NCBI GenBank assembly: GCA_965221585.1
Contig: OZ244898.1
Span: forward strand, 2,728,001 to 2,792,000
DNA length: 64,000 nucleotides
Source: VXYK01 sp965221585
GTDB lineage: Bacteria; Actinomycetota; Acidimicrobiia; Acidimicrobiales; Aldehydirespiratoraceae
Reading direction: 5' to 3'
The notes under the pieces were generated by a model. That model saw nothing but the letters and a program-made list of their open reading frames with translations, did no database searches and was not told the origin of the DNA. Shown here in pieces: positions 51,891 to 61,174 of this stretch. Position 1 is the stretch's first letter. Every line of letters starts with the position of its first letter. The translations under genes and the position numbers were made by a program.

Positions 51891-53246
51891 ATGGGCGCTT
51901 ACGAAGACATCAAGGCACGGGTCGAGAACGACGGTGTTGAGTTCATCTACGCGATGTTTGTGGAAATGCACGGCAAACCCTGCGCCAAGCTGGTGCCGGT
52001 CGAAGCCCTTGAGACGGTGATGACCGATGGTGCCGGATTCGCGGGATTCGCCGCCGGCCCCATAGGCCAAGATCCCTCCAGCCCCGACATCCTGGCCATT
52101 CCCGATCCCGCTTCCTACACACAGTTGCCGTGGCAGCCCAACGTCGCTGCCATGCAATGCGATCCGACTGTCGAGGGCGAACTTTGGCCCTACGCGCCGC
52201 GTGTGATCCTGCGCCGCGCGCTCGACGATCTGGCCTCGCGGGGTCTGGTGTTCAACGCCGGTGTCGAAGCTGAATATTCCCTGGTCAACAGGAACCCTGA
52301 CGGGTCGATCGTCGTGGCCGACGAGCGCGATGTGGACGAGCAACCCTGTTACGACGCCAAGGGCCTGACCCGCATGCTTCCACACCTCACCGAAGTCTCA
52401 CGAAACCTCAACGCCATGGGCTGGGGCAACTACGCCAACGACCATGAGGACGCCAACGGCCAGTTCGAACAGAACTGGCAGTATTCCGATGCGCTCACGA
52501 CCGCCGACCGGCTGGTGCTGTTCCGGCTTATGGTCCACACCCTGGCCGCGCGTGACGGCCGTTACGCCACGTTCATGCCGAAGCCTTTCGCCGACAAGAC
52601 CGGCAACGGACTCCACGCCCATTCCAGCCTCTGGTCGCTTGACAACGAGCCGCTCTTCGTCGGCAGCGACGATGATCCCAAGGGTCTGGGGTTGAGCGAC
52701 ATGGCCTACCAGTTCGCGGCTGGACTGATTGAACATGCTCCGTCGCTTGTGGCGATCCTCTGCCCGATCGTCAACTCCTACAAACGCATGGGCGTGGGCG
52801 CCCCAACCTCCGGGGCTACTTGGGCACCCGCCTACGCGGCGTATGGAGGCAACAACCGCACGCAGATGATCCGCGTGCCCGAACCGGACCGGCTGGAACT
52901 CCGTCTCGCCGATGGAGCCGCCAACCCGTATCTCATGTTCGCGGCGATTCTCGCCTGTGGGTTGGATGGAATTGACCGAGGTGTCGATCCGGGCCCCCCC
53001 AACGAGGACAACCTGTTCACTCTGTCGGTTGAGCAGATCGCCGAGCGGGGGATCGTCACGCTGCCGCCGACTCTGTTGCACGCAGCAGAGAACCTGGCCA
53101 ACTCAGATGTGCTCGAAAAGGGACTCGGGATGACCCCGGACGGCTCCTACCGGGACTATTTTGTGAAGACCAAGAAGGCCGAGTTCATGGCCCACCATCA
53201 CCAGGTCACCCAATCCGAGGTTGACCAGTACCTCACTCTGTTCTAA
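51891..53246 (+). CDS. glnT: Type III glutamine synthetase-like enzyme (GlnT/GmaS)
   Basis: A 451-residue glutamine synthetase of the GlnT/gamma-glutamylmethylamide synthetase (GmaS) group. Family blocks include YAMFVEMHGKPCAKLVP, DGAGFAGFAAGPIGQDP, NYANDHEDANGQFEQNW (metal ligands), KTGNGLHAHSSLW, GAPTSGATWAPAY, GGNNRTQMIRVP and the terminal QYLTLF. Such enzymes ligate ammonia or methylamine to glutamate using ATP. The ATG at 51891 is preceded by AAGGAG at 6 nt; the longer frame to 51840 is leader sequence. With the divergent GlxBCD set it forms the front half of an amine-assimilation route, but no N-methylglutamate dehydrogenase genes are in the window. Confidence 0.88.
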   Translation: MGAYEDIKARVENDGVEFIYAMFVEMHGKPCAKLVPVEALETVMTDGAGFAGFAAGPIGQDPSSPDILAIPDPASYTQLPWQPNVAAMQCDPTVEGELWPYAPRVILRRALDDLASRGLVFNAGVEAEYSLVNRNPDGSIVVADERDVDEQPCYDAKGLTRMLPHLTEVSRNLNAMGWGNYANDHEDANGQFEQNWQYSDALTTADRLVLFRLMVHTLAARDGRYATFMPKPFADKTGNGLHAHSSLWSLDNEPLFVGSDDDPKGLGLSDMAYQFAAGLIEHAPSLVAILCPIVNSYKRMGVGAPTSGATWAPAYAAYGGNNRTQMIRVPEPDRLELRLADGAANPYLMFAAILACGLDGIDRGVDPGPPNEDNLFTLSVEQIAERGIVTLPPTLLHAAENLANSDVLEKGLGMTPDGSYRDYFVKTKKAEFMAHHHQVTQSEVDQYLTLF

Positions 53247-53278
53247 GAGCTGACGCCGCCACAAAGTCCACTTTCACC

Positions 53279-53941
53279 ATGTCCCTTGCAGAGAGCGATC
53301 CATCTACGCCGCGGACCGTCAACAACGGCCGAACCGGGCGACTGACCACCGATGAGGTGTGCGAGAGCGTCGGTCGGCGGGTGCGAGAACTGCGAGTCGG
53401 CATGGGCCTGACCATGGAACAGTTCGCCGACGCGGCGGGTCTGTCGATCGGGATGCTCTCCAAGGTCGAGCACGGGCAGACCTCGCCGAGTTTCAGCACG
53501 CTGATCAGCCTGGCCGACGCCGCGGAGGTTCCCTTCACAGCATTCTTCCGCGGACTGGACGAGGAACGCGACGCCGTGGTCGTCCCCGCCGGGCAGGGGA
53601 TGGAGATCATTCACGAAGGGGCCGGACCCGGCAGGGTCTATCAGGACCTCGGATCGCTGCGAGGCCCGACCCGCGAGATCGAATCGCTGTATGTGACGAT
53701 CACCGAGCCCGACGAAGTGTTCCCGCTTTTCCAGCACAGTGGTGTGGAGTTCATCTACATCCTCGAGGGCTGTGTCGAGTACGGCTACGGGACCAAGCGA
53801 TATGTGCTCAATGCCGGTGATTCGATGCAGTTTCGGGGCGAGGTGACACACGGGCCCACGGCGCTGATCGAACTGCCGCTGCGGTTCCTGTCACTGAAGG
53901 TCTCTCAACCACCCGACACCCCTGCCACACCCGGCCCGTAG
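53279..53941 (+). CDS. XRE-family regulator with C-terminal cupin
   Basis: A 220-residue regulator. The helix-turn-helix (about 30-85) reads VRELRVGMGLTMEQFADAAGLSIGMLSKVEHGQTSPSFSTL, and the cupin sensor (about 130-205) includes VFPLFQHSGVEFIYILEGCVEYGYG. This architecture is common next to glutamine-synthetase-like genes for amine use, as in PuuR-type regulators. It lies 32 bp after glnT and just before the kinase gene. The palindrome GGTGAA-GAGAT-TTCACC in the glnT promoter is its most likely target. Confidence 0.9.
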   Translation: MSLAESDPSTPRTVNNGRTGRLTTDEVCESVGRRVRELRVGMGLTMEQFADAAGLSIGMLSKVEHGQTSPSFSTLISLADAAEVPFTAFFRGLDEERDAVVVPAGQGMEIIHEGAGPGRVYQDLGSLRGPTREIESLYVTITEPDEVFPLFQHSGVEFIYILEGCVEYGYGTKRYVLNAGDSMQFRGEVTHGPTALIELPLRFLSLKVSQPPDTPATPGP

Positions 53942-53955
53942 CCTTTCCGCTGGCG

Positions 53956-55074
53956 GTGGCACCTGTGGATCTGTCGCTGAACGAGGCACTCGTTCGGGTC
54001 GGGTTGGAGCCGGAGGGTTGGCTCGTGACGGAACCTCAGCACAATCGTTGGCTCACCGCCGACATCTGGGAACTGACGAAGGGTGACCGTCATCTGATCG
54101 TGAAGCGGCTCGCACGCGGACGCGAGCCCGGCCCCACCACGTTCACGCGCCACTGGTCCAGGGACTGCGAGATCCCCCACCGGTGGAACTATTGGCTTCG
54201 CGAAGCTCTCGCCTACCAGTCCGGTGTGGCGCAGCGTTTCGCCGACCAGGGTTTGCGGGCACCTTCGTGCGTAGACGTGGACATTTCCGGTGAGGACGCT
54301 GTGGTGGCGATGGAATTCGTCGACGGCACGCCCGCCGAGCGCTGGGATCTTGACACCTACGCCGGGGCGGCGCGGGCGCTCGGTGCGGCGCAGGGTGAGA
54401 TCCTTCTCAGCGGGGTGCTGCCGGAGGTTGACTGGCTGTCTCGAGGGTTCCTGCGCTCATACAGCACTGAGAAGCCGGTCTCTTGGGAGTTGCTCGACGA
54501 CGACCGCGCCTGGAACCAACCGGTTGTTGCCGAGAACTTCCCCCCGGCTTTGAGGTTGGCCGCCAACGAACTGCACACGCAGCGTCATCGTCTCTACTCC
54601 CTGGTCGAGTCTCTTCCGCGGGTGCTCTGTCACCTCGACTTCTGGACCAAGAACCTGATCAAGGCCGACGATGGCAGTCTTGTTCTTCTGGACTGGGCAT
54701 TCGTGGGTGACGGAGCGCTCGGCGAGGACATCGGGAACCTCGTTCCCGACGCCTCTTTCGACTTCTTCGTCGAACCGGACCAGCTGCCGCAACTCCGCGA
54801 AGCGACGCTCGACGCCTATCTCGCCGGCCTCGCTGACGCGGGTTGGCAGGGCGATCCAAGGATCGTTGAGTTGGCCATGGCCGCGTCAGCGGTCAAGTAC
54901 GACTGGCTCACACCTCTGATGCTCGAACGTGCCTCAGCCACCGAACATCAACAATACGGCGGCGATACCGTCAGCGATTCCGACGAGTTCTTCGCCAAGC
55001 GGGGTGCCGCCCTGCTCGACAACGCTCGACAGGGCCTCCACGCACTTCAACTCGCCAACGACCTCGGACTCTGA
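53956..55074 (+). CDS. Aminoglycoside phosphotransferase (APH)-family kinase
   Basis: A 372-residue member of the APH/choline-kinase superfamily. The catalytic loop is VLCHLDFWTKNLI (HxDxxxxN) with LVLLDWAFVGDGALGEDIGNL as the metal-binding segment; the nucleotide-binding lysine is probably in HLIVKRLARG. It phosphorylates a small hydroxylated molecule in the cytoplasm. Position after glnT and the XRE regulator suggests an amino-alcohol or related nitrogenous substrate rather than antibiotic resistance, which is inference. The GTG start at 53956 is likely; a second GTG at 53965 is possible. Confidence 0.8.
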   Translation: MAPVDLSLNEALVRVGLEPEGWLVTEPQHNRWLTADIWELTKGDRHLIVKRLARGREPGPTTFTRHWSRDCEIPHRWNYWLREALAYQSGVAQRFADQGLRAPSCVDVDISGEDAVVAMEFVDGTPAERWDLDTYAGAARALGAAQGEILLSGVLPEVDWLSRGFLRSYSTEKPVSWELLDDDRAWNQPVVAENFPPALRLAANELHTQRHRLYSLVESLPRVLCHLDFWTKNLIKADDGSLVLLDWAFVGDGALGEDIGNLVPDASFDFFVEPDQLPQLREATLDAYLAGLADAGWQGDPRIVELAMAASAVKYDWLTPLMLERASATEHQQYGGDTVSDSDEFFAKRGAALLDNARQGLHALQLANDLGL

Positions 55075-55094
55075 TCGCGTCCGAACGCTCGTGA

Positions 55095-55466
55095 CTAGCG
55101 GAGCAGTTCGTTGACGGCCGCTAGCAGGGGTTCGTTCCTGACAGGTTTACGCAGGACTTCGTCGGCTCCCGCGGTGCTGGCGAGGCCGGTTGCGAACTCT
55201 GGACTCTGGTGCATGCCTCCCGCCGACAGTGCCACGATTCCGGCACGTGGACACGCCCAACGCAGCGCCTTTATGTAGTCGATCGCGGTCATCGACGGCA
55301 TCACCGCCTCCGTCACAACCACATCCGGCTTCGCCCAGGCCACCAGCTCCAGCGCAGCTTCGCAGCCGTCTGCTTCAATCACCTCGATGTCGCCTTGCGC
55401 AGCCAACAGGCTCTTCAGTGCGAACCGCACCCCCGGATCGTCGTCAGCCACCAAGACGGTTGCCAT
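55095..55466 (-). CDS. Stand-alone receiver domain with Asp-to-Glu phosphoacceptor
   Basis: A 123-residue CheY-like receiver with no output domain. The acidic pair Asp8-Asp9 (VLVADDDPG), the Ser81 that replaces Thr, and Lys107 (RKPV) are in place. The phosphoacceptor position reads VVTEAVMP, so Glu53 replaces the canonical Asp; the codon is GAG. Glutamate at this position mimics a phosphorylated state in several receivers. The gene starts 3 bp after the histidine kinase stop, so the two are co-translated. Its output must come by binding another protein. Confidence 0.86.
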   Translation of the reverse strand: MATVLVADDDPGVRFALKSLLAAQGDIEVIEADGCEAALELVAWAKPDVVVTEAVMPSMTAIDYIKALRWACPRAGIVALSAGGMHQSPEFATGLASTAGADEVLRKPVRNEPLLAAVNELLR

Positions 55467-55469
55467 CGT

Positions 55470-56489
55470 TCAGAGTTCCACAACCGGGGTGACGTCATGA
55501 CGGGGTATGAGGACTTCGAACGTCGAACCCTCGCCATATGTAGATTCGGCGGAGATCCTGCCGGACCATCCGTGGACCTGGTCATAGGCGATGCTGAGAC
55601 CCAACCCAGCGCATCCGTCAGCCGACTTGGTCGTGAAGAACGGATCGAAGACCTGTGCCAGCACCTCTTCGGTCATCCCGATCCCCTGGTCGGCCACGGT
55701 CACACTGAAGTAGCTGCCGGCCGAGACCCCCTGCGCGGCTGCCGCGGCGTCATCGAATATTCGGGTCGATAGCTCCACCGTGATCTCGCCGCCGCGCTTC
55801 ATGGCCTCCGCCGCGTTCGTCAACAGACTCGTGAACACCGAGTCGAATTCGTCCCGGTTCACCGAGATCACCCCGGGTTCGTCAGCAAAGCGCGTCGCTA
55901 TCGACACATCGTTGCTGAAAGACTCCTGTGACTGTCCGATCACCCTGCTCAACCGTCGCGACGGAACGATCTCCTCCGGTTCGCCGAATGTGCCGAGCGG
56001 GTCGGCCAGCGAACTCTCCAGGATCTGGCAGCCGCGCTCCGCCGCCAACAGGACACGACCCATATTCTCCTTCTGCGATTCGCTCTGGTCGGACTTGTCG
56101 ACCTCCAGTTGCGCCAATGTGACGATCGGCTGCATCACGTTGTTGAGTTCTCGGATGAGCCCTCCGGAGAGCTGGCCCATCGCCGCCATCTTGTACGCCT
56201 CGCCGATCTGTTCCTCCATGGCCTGGCGATCATCGATCGCCTCTTTGAGTTGCCCGACCGTGTGCGCCAAGCGGTCGTTGAGGTGGGCCACCTCCAGCCA
56301 GCGCCGTATCGCGAACCAGGATGTGACGATCGCCAGAGTGGGCACGGCCGCGAGGATCTCGACGAGTTGCCAGCCTTCGTGCTCGCTGGTGAAGTCAGAG
56401 ACCGTCTCGTACAGATCGATGCTGACAAAGAAGAAGAAAATGACGATGCAGGCGATCGCACCGATGATCATGTCTCTTCGAGGGTTCAT
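55470..56489 (-). CDS. Membrane histidine-kinase-like protein lacking the phosphoacceptor His
   Basis: A 339-residue sensor. Two membrane helices (about 8-24 and 42-60), a coiled segment, then an H-box-like helix reading MAAMGQLSGGLIRELNNVMQP. Related kinases have GGxAHDFNN; here Arg113 (codon CGA) takes the histidine position. The ATPase domain is intact: N-box SLLTNAAEAM (Asn225), G1 DQGIGM, F-box DPFFTT and G2 AGLGLSI. It can probably bind ATP but cannot be phosphorylated on the usual His. The ATG at 56487-56489 follows GGGAGG; the longer frame is discounted. A 3-bp gap precedes the atypical receiver gene. Confidence 0.87.
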   Translation of the reverse strand: MNPRRDMIIGAIACIVIFFFFVSIDLYETVSDFTSEHEGWQLVEILAAVPTLAIVTSWFAIRRWLEVAHLNDRLAHTVGQLKEAIDDRQAMEEQIGEAYKMAAMGQLSGGLIRELNNVMQPIVTLAQLEVDKSDQSESQKENMGRVLLAAERGCQILESSLADPLGTFGEPEEIVPSRRLSRVIGQSQESFSNDVSIATRFADEPGVISVNRDEFDSVFTSLLTNAAEAMKRGGEITVELSTRIFDDAAAAAQGVSAGSYFSVTVADQGIGMTEEVLAQVFDPFFTTKSADGCAGLGLSIAYDQVHGWSGRISAESTYGEGSTFEVLIPRHDVTPVVEL

Positions 56490-56546
56490 GAGACCTCCCG
56501 GTCTTGCCACCTTTAAGTTGAGCAACGGAGTTATGTTGGCCCGAGT

Positions 56547-57389
56547 TTAGGGGCAGACAGCGATTACTTCGCCGCACAGGTAGGCCCAGAATCCGCTGGG
56601 TTGGCGAGACCAACGGCGGAACGCGTCGGAGATCTCCTGCAGTTCTGCCCGTGTGGAGAGTCCGTGGTCCACGGCGTGTCGGGCAAAGTCGCTGTCGATC
56701 ACTCTCACCGCCCACATCTGACCCCAGAATGCTCGTGCCTCAGCGGTGGCGTGGGTGACAGAGTCGGTGGTGACCTCTGGTTCGACGAACCCCGCTTCGG
56801 TGACCCAGGACAACAGATACCGTCCCGCGTCCGGCTCGCCTCCGTTGGCTCTGTGTACCTGGTGATACAGCTCCCGCCAGCGAACGATCTCCTCGGTTAC
56901 CGGGGCGTGGATCATGGTTTCGTAATCGGAGTCGCGCAGCGCCACGATCCCGCCCGGTCTCAGCACTCGGCGGGCTTCTTGCAGGGCCTGCACAGGCTGC
57001 GACAGATGTTGGTGGACCTGATGGGCATACACCACGTCGAAGCTGTCGTCCGGCCATGGCAGGTCGTAGGCCGAACCCACTTCGAAGGTCGCATTGTCTA
57101 TTCCGCTTGCTGCGGCGTGGTTGCGGGCCGCGTCGACCATCTCCGCGGATGCGTCGAGTCCGACCACGCGCCCGACCCGTCGGGCCAGACCCGCGGTGAT
57201 TGTGCCGGGTCCGCATCCCAGATCGAGCAGCAGCATGTCCGGCCGCAGACGGGGCAGCAGAAAGCCCGCGCACGCCTCGGCGGTACGCAACGTGTATGAC
57301 CCGACGATCACCTCGTGGTACCCGTGCGTGTAGCACTCGCCGCTGGTCCGCGGCTCCGGTGAGGGTGTCGTTTGCCCGGTCACGGTCAC
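56547..57389 (-). CDS. SAM-dependent class I methyltransferase
   Basis: A 280-residue methyltransferase of the UbiE/type 11 class. SAM-binding motif I is LLLDLGCGPGTITAGLA (about 53-69), acidic motif II GLDASAEMVDAAR, and motif IV SFDVVYAHQVHQHLSQP, with VLRPGGIVALRDSDYETM after it. The substrate is undetermined; small-molecule or quinone methylation is typical. GTG start, 2 bp after the enoyl-CoA hydratase stop, so these two may be co-expressed. Confidence 0.87.
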   Translation of the reverse strand: MTVTGQTTPSPEPRTSGECYTHGYHEVIVGSYTLRTAEACAGFLLPRLRPDMLLLDLGCGPGTITAGLARRVGRVVGLDASAEMVDAARNHAAASGIDNATFEVGSAYDLPWPDDSFDVVYAHQVHQHLSQPVQALQEARRVLRPGGIVALRDSDYETMIHAPVTEEIVRWRELYHQVHRANGGEPDAGRYLLSWVTEAGFVEPEVTTDSVTHATAEARAFWGQMWAVRVIDSDFARHAVDHGLSTRAELQEISDAFRRWSRQPSGFWAYLCGEVIAVCP

Positions 57390-57391
57390 TT

Positions 57392-58180
57392 CTAGGTGCC
57401 GGTGAAGTCAGGACGGCGTTTCTCCACGAACGCCGCTATTCCTTCTCGGCCGTCGTTGGTTGCCGCCGCTCCGGTGATCATCACACCTTCGATCTCGCCG
57501 GCCTCTTCAAGAGAGCGCTCGTAGCCTTCGTAGATGATGCGTTTGGCGTTGCCGATCGCGTACGGAGCACCCTCTGCCAGCTGTCGGGCGAGCTGCTCGG
57601 TGGCCTCGTCGACCTCGTCATCGGGCACCACCCGGTTGACCAAGCCCCAGGCTTCCGCCTCTGCCGCCGACAACGTCCGGTTGGTGAGGGTCAGGTCCAG
57701 CATCCGCCGGACCCCGATGTGGCGGGCGATGAAGTAGCTCGATGTGCCGTCGGGCGTCATGCCCGCCCGGGTGTAGGCCATCGTGTACTTGGCTGACTCA
57801 CCCGACACGACAAGATCGAACGCCCCGACCAGCGAGAGTCCCGCTCCGCCCACGCCACCGCGGACCCCTGCGACGAACGGTTTGGGGATGCGGTTCATCT
57901 TGTAGATCGCCGTGTGGAAGTCGGTGAGCAGGTCGGCGACGTGTTCGGGAAGGTCGGCCCCTTTGGAATGGAACTCCTTGAGGTCGCCACCGGCGCTGAA
58001 CAGTTTGCCTTCGGCGGTGACCGACACCGCTCGCACATGGTCGTCCCATTCGATCTCCAGCATCACCGCCCTGAGATCCGCAGCGAAGGCTCGGTTGACG
58101 ACGTTCGCAGCATCGCCTTGGACGAACCGCACATGGGCGACGTGATCTCGTAGGTCGTAGTCGATGGTGCTGAGTTCCAT
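57392..58180 (-). CDS. Enoyl-CoA hydratase/isomerase family protein
   Basis: A 262-residue crotonase. The oxyanion-hole segments are LFSAGGDLKEFHSKG (about 60-74) and GVRGGVGGAGLSLVGAFDLVV (about 105-125), and the C-terminal trimerisation helix is present. The second catalytic glutamate position of true hydratases (GxxxE between these blocks) is not obvious, so hydratase, isomerase or another crotonase activity is possible. It lies upstream of the methyltransferase gene on the same strand. Confidence 0.87.
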   Translation of the reverse strand: MELSTIDYDLRDHVAHVRFVQGDAANVVNRAFAADLRAVMLEIEWDDHVRAVSVTAEGKLFSAGGDLKEFHSKGADLPEHVADLLTDFHTAIYKMNRIPKPFVAGVRGGVGGAGLSLVGAFDLVVSGESAKYTMAYTRAGMTPDGTSSYFIARHIGVRRMLDLTLTNRTLSAAEAEAWGLVNRVVPDDEVDEATEQLARQLAEGAPYAIGNAKRIIYEGYERSLEEAGEIEGVMITGAAATNDGREGIAAFVEKRRPDFTGT

Positions 58181-58245
58181 TTTTCTCCTCGGCGAGTCAT
58201 GGGGTCGGCCAACTCTCCAGCGCCCCCTGGTGCGGCCATCACACC

Positions 58246-59661
58246 CTACGCGGATTCGGGCAAACCTCCGGTGCGCGCAATCAACAGATCGAGCAAGTGC
58301 TGCTCGACAGGGGTGCCACGCAGATTATTGCGCTCACCAGGGTCATTCTGGAGGTCGTATACCTCGGTAATGTCGTTGCGGTTCCAGATGAATTTGTGGT
58401 CCCCGGTGCGCACCATGCGGTAGTGCGTTTCGGCGCACACCACCTCGTCGCGGTGTGCAACGGCCGGTGATGCCAGTGTCGGCGCGAACGAGATTCCGTC
58501 AACACCTGTCCACGGTTCGAGACCGGCGAGTTCACAAAGGGTCGGCCCGACGTCGCTGAGCTGGGCCAAGGCCTTGCTGGTGCCTTGACCGATACCTGGA
58601 CCTGCAGCTACGAACGGGACCCGCACCGAGGGTTCGTAGGGGACGTGTTTCTGGAACCGGTGATGATCGCCGAGCATCTCTCCGTGGTCTGAAGTGAAGA
58701 CCACAATCGTCTCGCTCAGCAACCCGCGTTCGTCGAGCACAGCCACCATGCGTCCAACTTCGTGGTCTATGGCCGCGCAGGAGGCGCTGTATTGACGCCG
58801 GATCTCGGCGATGTGGTCGGCGTCGAATCCCCATGCCGAGGTCGTGCGGTAGAGGGGTTTGTTGTCGTCGGTGTCGAGAACGGCTGCCGCCATGTCTGCA
58901 TTCCTGAAGTTGTCGGCCCAGAGACTCGGCGGGTCGAAGGGGTCGTGGGGTCCCGCGAAACTGACCATCAGGTTCCACGGGCCTTCGTCGGCTGCCTCCA
59001 GCCACTGGACCGCGCGCCCTCCGATCCACGTGTCTGCAAAGGCATCCGCCGGGAGCACTGAATCGCGATACCAGTCCGGATCGGCGTAGTGCCCGTTGGT
59101 CATCAGAGCCGTGTACATGGGGATGTTGCGGGCGTTGTAGTCGTGGTGGAAAGCTTCGAACAGCCCTCGCGAGGCGAGGTACGCGCCGTAGGGCCCCAAC
59201 GGGTGCCCCTCCATACCCGCGGCGGCGTGCATCTTGCCCTCCACCTCGAGCCCGTCGCTGAACCCCCATTCGTGGATGAGCTGGCGGTTGCCCTCCAAAC
59301 CGATGTTGCGGGTCGGTTTGTCGAGGTCGGTTTGACCGACCAGACCAACCCGGTATCCGCCGTCGCGAAAGCGGCAGTGCCAGGTTTCGGTACCGGCCGG
59401 CAGGACGGAGCTGTTGGTCAGACAGTCGAGTCGCAACGGCGACAGCGCTGAGGCCAAGGCGATCCGAGCGGGCACGCAGACTGCCGAGTCGGTTACCAGG
59501 TGCGTCATGTGAACGCCCCGCTCTGCCAGGGCGTCAATGTGTGGGGTGCACGGACCGACGGTTCCCAGGCAGCTGAGCCAGTCCCAGCGCCATTGGTCGG
59601 TCATTATGAACAGCACGTTGGGTCGTGCCGGGTTCGGAGCACTTGGAGGTTCAGTCGGCAT
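58246..59661 (-). CDS. Sulfatase (FGly-type, CVPAR)
   Basis: A 471-residue arylsulfatase-superfamily enzyme. The formylglycine site is CVPAR (Cys62) in TDSAVCVPARIALA, matching CxPxR. Metal ligands appear in FIMTDQWRWD (about 18-26) and in VVFTSDHGEMLGDHH near 305. It resembles the phosphonate-monoester hydrolase/sulfatase subgroup. There is no signal peptide, so it is cytoplasmic unless exported by another route. Its start overlaps the stop of the next sulfatase by 11 bp. It needs a formylglycine-generating enzyme, not seen in the window. Confidence 0.88.
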   Translation of the reverse strand: MPTEPPSAPNPARPNVLFIMTDQWRWDWLSCLGTVGPCTPHIDALAERGVHMTHLVTDSAVCVPARIALASALSPLRLDCLTNSSVLPAGTETWHCRFRDGGYRVGLVGQTDLDKPTRNIGLEGNRQLIHEWGFSDGLEVEGKMHAAAGMEGHPLGPYGAYLASRGLFEAFHHDYNARNIPMYTALMTNGHYADPDWYRDSVLPADAFADTWIGGRAVQWLEAADEGPWNLMVSFAGPHDPFDPPSLWADNFRNADMAAAVLDTDDNKPLYRTTSAWGFDADHIAEIRRQYSASCAAIDHEVGRMVAVLDERGLLSETIVVFTSDHGEMLGDHHRFQKHVPYEPSVRVPFVAAGPGIGQGTSKALAQLSDVGPTLCELAGLEPWTGVDGISFAPTLASPAVAHRDEVVCAETHYRMVRTGDHKFIWNRNDITEVYDLQNDPGERNNLRGTPVEQHLLDLLIARTGGLPESA

Positions 59662-61174
59662 GGTCTTCTCCTGAACGTTCCGTTGGTGCAAACCTCTGCG
59701 CGATCATCTCCTCGATGATCGACGGCCAAGCTTCGTAGAAGTCGTCGAGTTCCGGGGCGGCGGCATCGGCAACGTGATTCTCGAGCAGCGAGAGCAGCCG
59801 ATCACGGACCTCTCGGTACTCTGGGTCGTCGGTGAGGTTGCAGATTTCTTCCAGATCTGCCTGCGAGTCGGCCAGGAACACATCCGCATCGGAATCGTCT
59901 GCTGCAACAAACTGCCCGTCGATTCGAGTTGAGCGGTCAAGCCGGTAGCTGCCTTCACGTACACAGAAGCGTTGTGGCCAACCTCGGCCGTCGGGCCAAC
60001 GTCCGTTCTGTGTCATCGGCTGGGCCAGACAGTCCCGCAGCCCGTAGCCGATTGCACCGAACACCGGGCCCCCTCTCTCGGTTGCCATCAGGTCACGCCC
60101 GTCGAGCGGTGCGGTCGGTTCCACACCTGCGAGTCCGAGAATCGTCGGTGCGAAATCCACCGATTCGCAGAGGTCGTTGCGCAGTACGCCCCGGTCGATC
60201 CCGGCTCCCGACAGAATCAGGGGCGAACCCTGCACCTGCGGGGCGAACACGTGCTTCGCCCAGATGCCTCTTTCACCCAACCCGGCTCCGTGGTCCGAGC
60301 AGAAGGCGACGATGGTCTTGTCGCGTTGACCGGAGCAGTCGAGTGCCGACAAAATCCGCCCGATCTGGTGGTCGAGCCATGCCGCTAGGCCGTAGTAGCG
60401 GGCCCTTGCCAGGCTGATCCACTCGTCATCAGCGTCTGAGGGCCTTGTTACGTCCCCGAAGTTCCGTTCGAAGGCGCTGACCGTCTCGGTGGCATCTCCA
60501 GAGTCAACCCAGCGTTGGTCAACGAACTGGTTGGCGAACGGTTCGGGCACCACCACCGGGGTGTGGGGTTGCAGGAACGAGACGCGCAGCATCCAGGGTT
60601 TGTCCGTCGGCGCTGCGGCCAGCCACTCCGCCGCTTGCGCTGCCAGAGCATCATGGGGATAGGGATGGCCTGCCGGCCAGATCCCGCCTATCGCGGAACC
60701 GACCGCGTTGCGTTGCACTTCTAGTCCGATCATTCCGACCTTCTGCATCAACTGCCATTGGTCCGCGTTGCTCGTGTCAGACACCTCGAACGGTTCAAGC
60801 GATCCATTGAGATGTTGTTTGCCCAGGTTGTGGGTTACATAGCCGGCGTCGGCGAGCATCTCGATGAATGTCTGCGGCGTCTCTTGACGCTGGCCCAGGT
60901 ATTGGTCGGGCGGGAACCAGCGATACGAAGCCTCGTTTCCGTACGCACCGGTTACTGCCGGACGGCATCCTGTCAGATAGGCCATGCGTGACGACACGCA
61001 TATCGGGGAGTTCACGAAGAACCGATCGAATCGGGTGCCGTTCTCCGCCAACGAATCAAGGTTCGGCGTGTCCACGACGCCCCATTTGTTGCCGTAGCAG
61101 CCCACGCCGTCGGGCCGCAGTTCATCGCACATCAACCACAGGAAGTTGGGTTTGGGGAGCCGATGACTCGTCAC
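59651..61174 (-). CDS. Sulfatase with unusual CVSSR active-site motif
   Basis: A 507-residue sulfatase. Metal ligands are in WLMCDELRPDGVGCYG (about 13-28) and TIVAFCSDHGAGLGERG. The active-site position reads PICVSSRMAYLTG (Cys59), so the usual proline or alanine of CxPxR is serine. The fold is otherwise complete. It overlaps its neighbours by 4 and 11 bp and lies in the middle of a three-sulfatase operon. Formylglycine conversion of Cys59 is plausible but less certain than for the two neighbours. Confidence 0.85.
   Translation of the reverse strand: MTSHRLPKPNFLWLMCDELRPDGVGCYGNKWGVVDTPNLDSLAENGTRFDRFFVNSPICVSSRMAYLTGCRPAVTGAYGNEASYRWFPPDQYLGQRQETPQTFIEMLADAGYVTHNLGKQHLNGSLEPFEVSDTSNADQWQLMQKVGMIGLEVQRNAVGSAIGGIWPAGHPYPHDALAAQAAEWLAAAPTDKPWMLRVSFLQPHTPVVVPEPFANQFVDQRWVDSGDATETVSAFERNFGDVTRPSDADDEWISLARARYYGLAAWLDHQIGRILSALDCSGQRDKTIVAFCSDHGAGLGERGIWAKHVFAPQVQGSPLILSGAGIDRGVLRNDLCESVDFAPTILGLAGVEPTAPLDGRDLMATERGGPVFGAIGYGLRDCLAQPMTQNGRWPDGRGWPQRFCVREGSYRLDRSTRIDGQFVAADDSDADVFLADSQADLEEICNLTDDPEYREVRDRLLSLLENHVADAAAPELDDFYEAWPSIIEEMIAQRFAPTERSGEDHAD

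Noticed and set aside
53956..55074. Aminoglycoside resistance gene
   Set aside because: The APH fold is general, and the gene lies in an amine-assimilation cluster with no resistance or mobile context.
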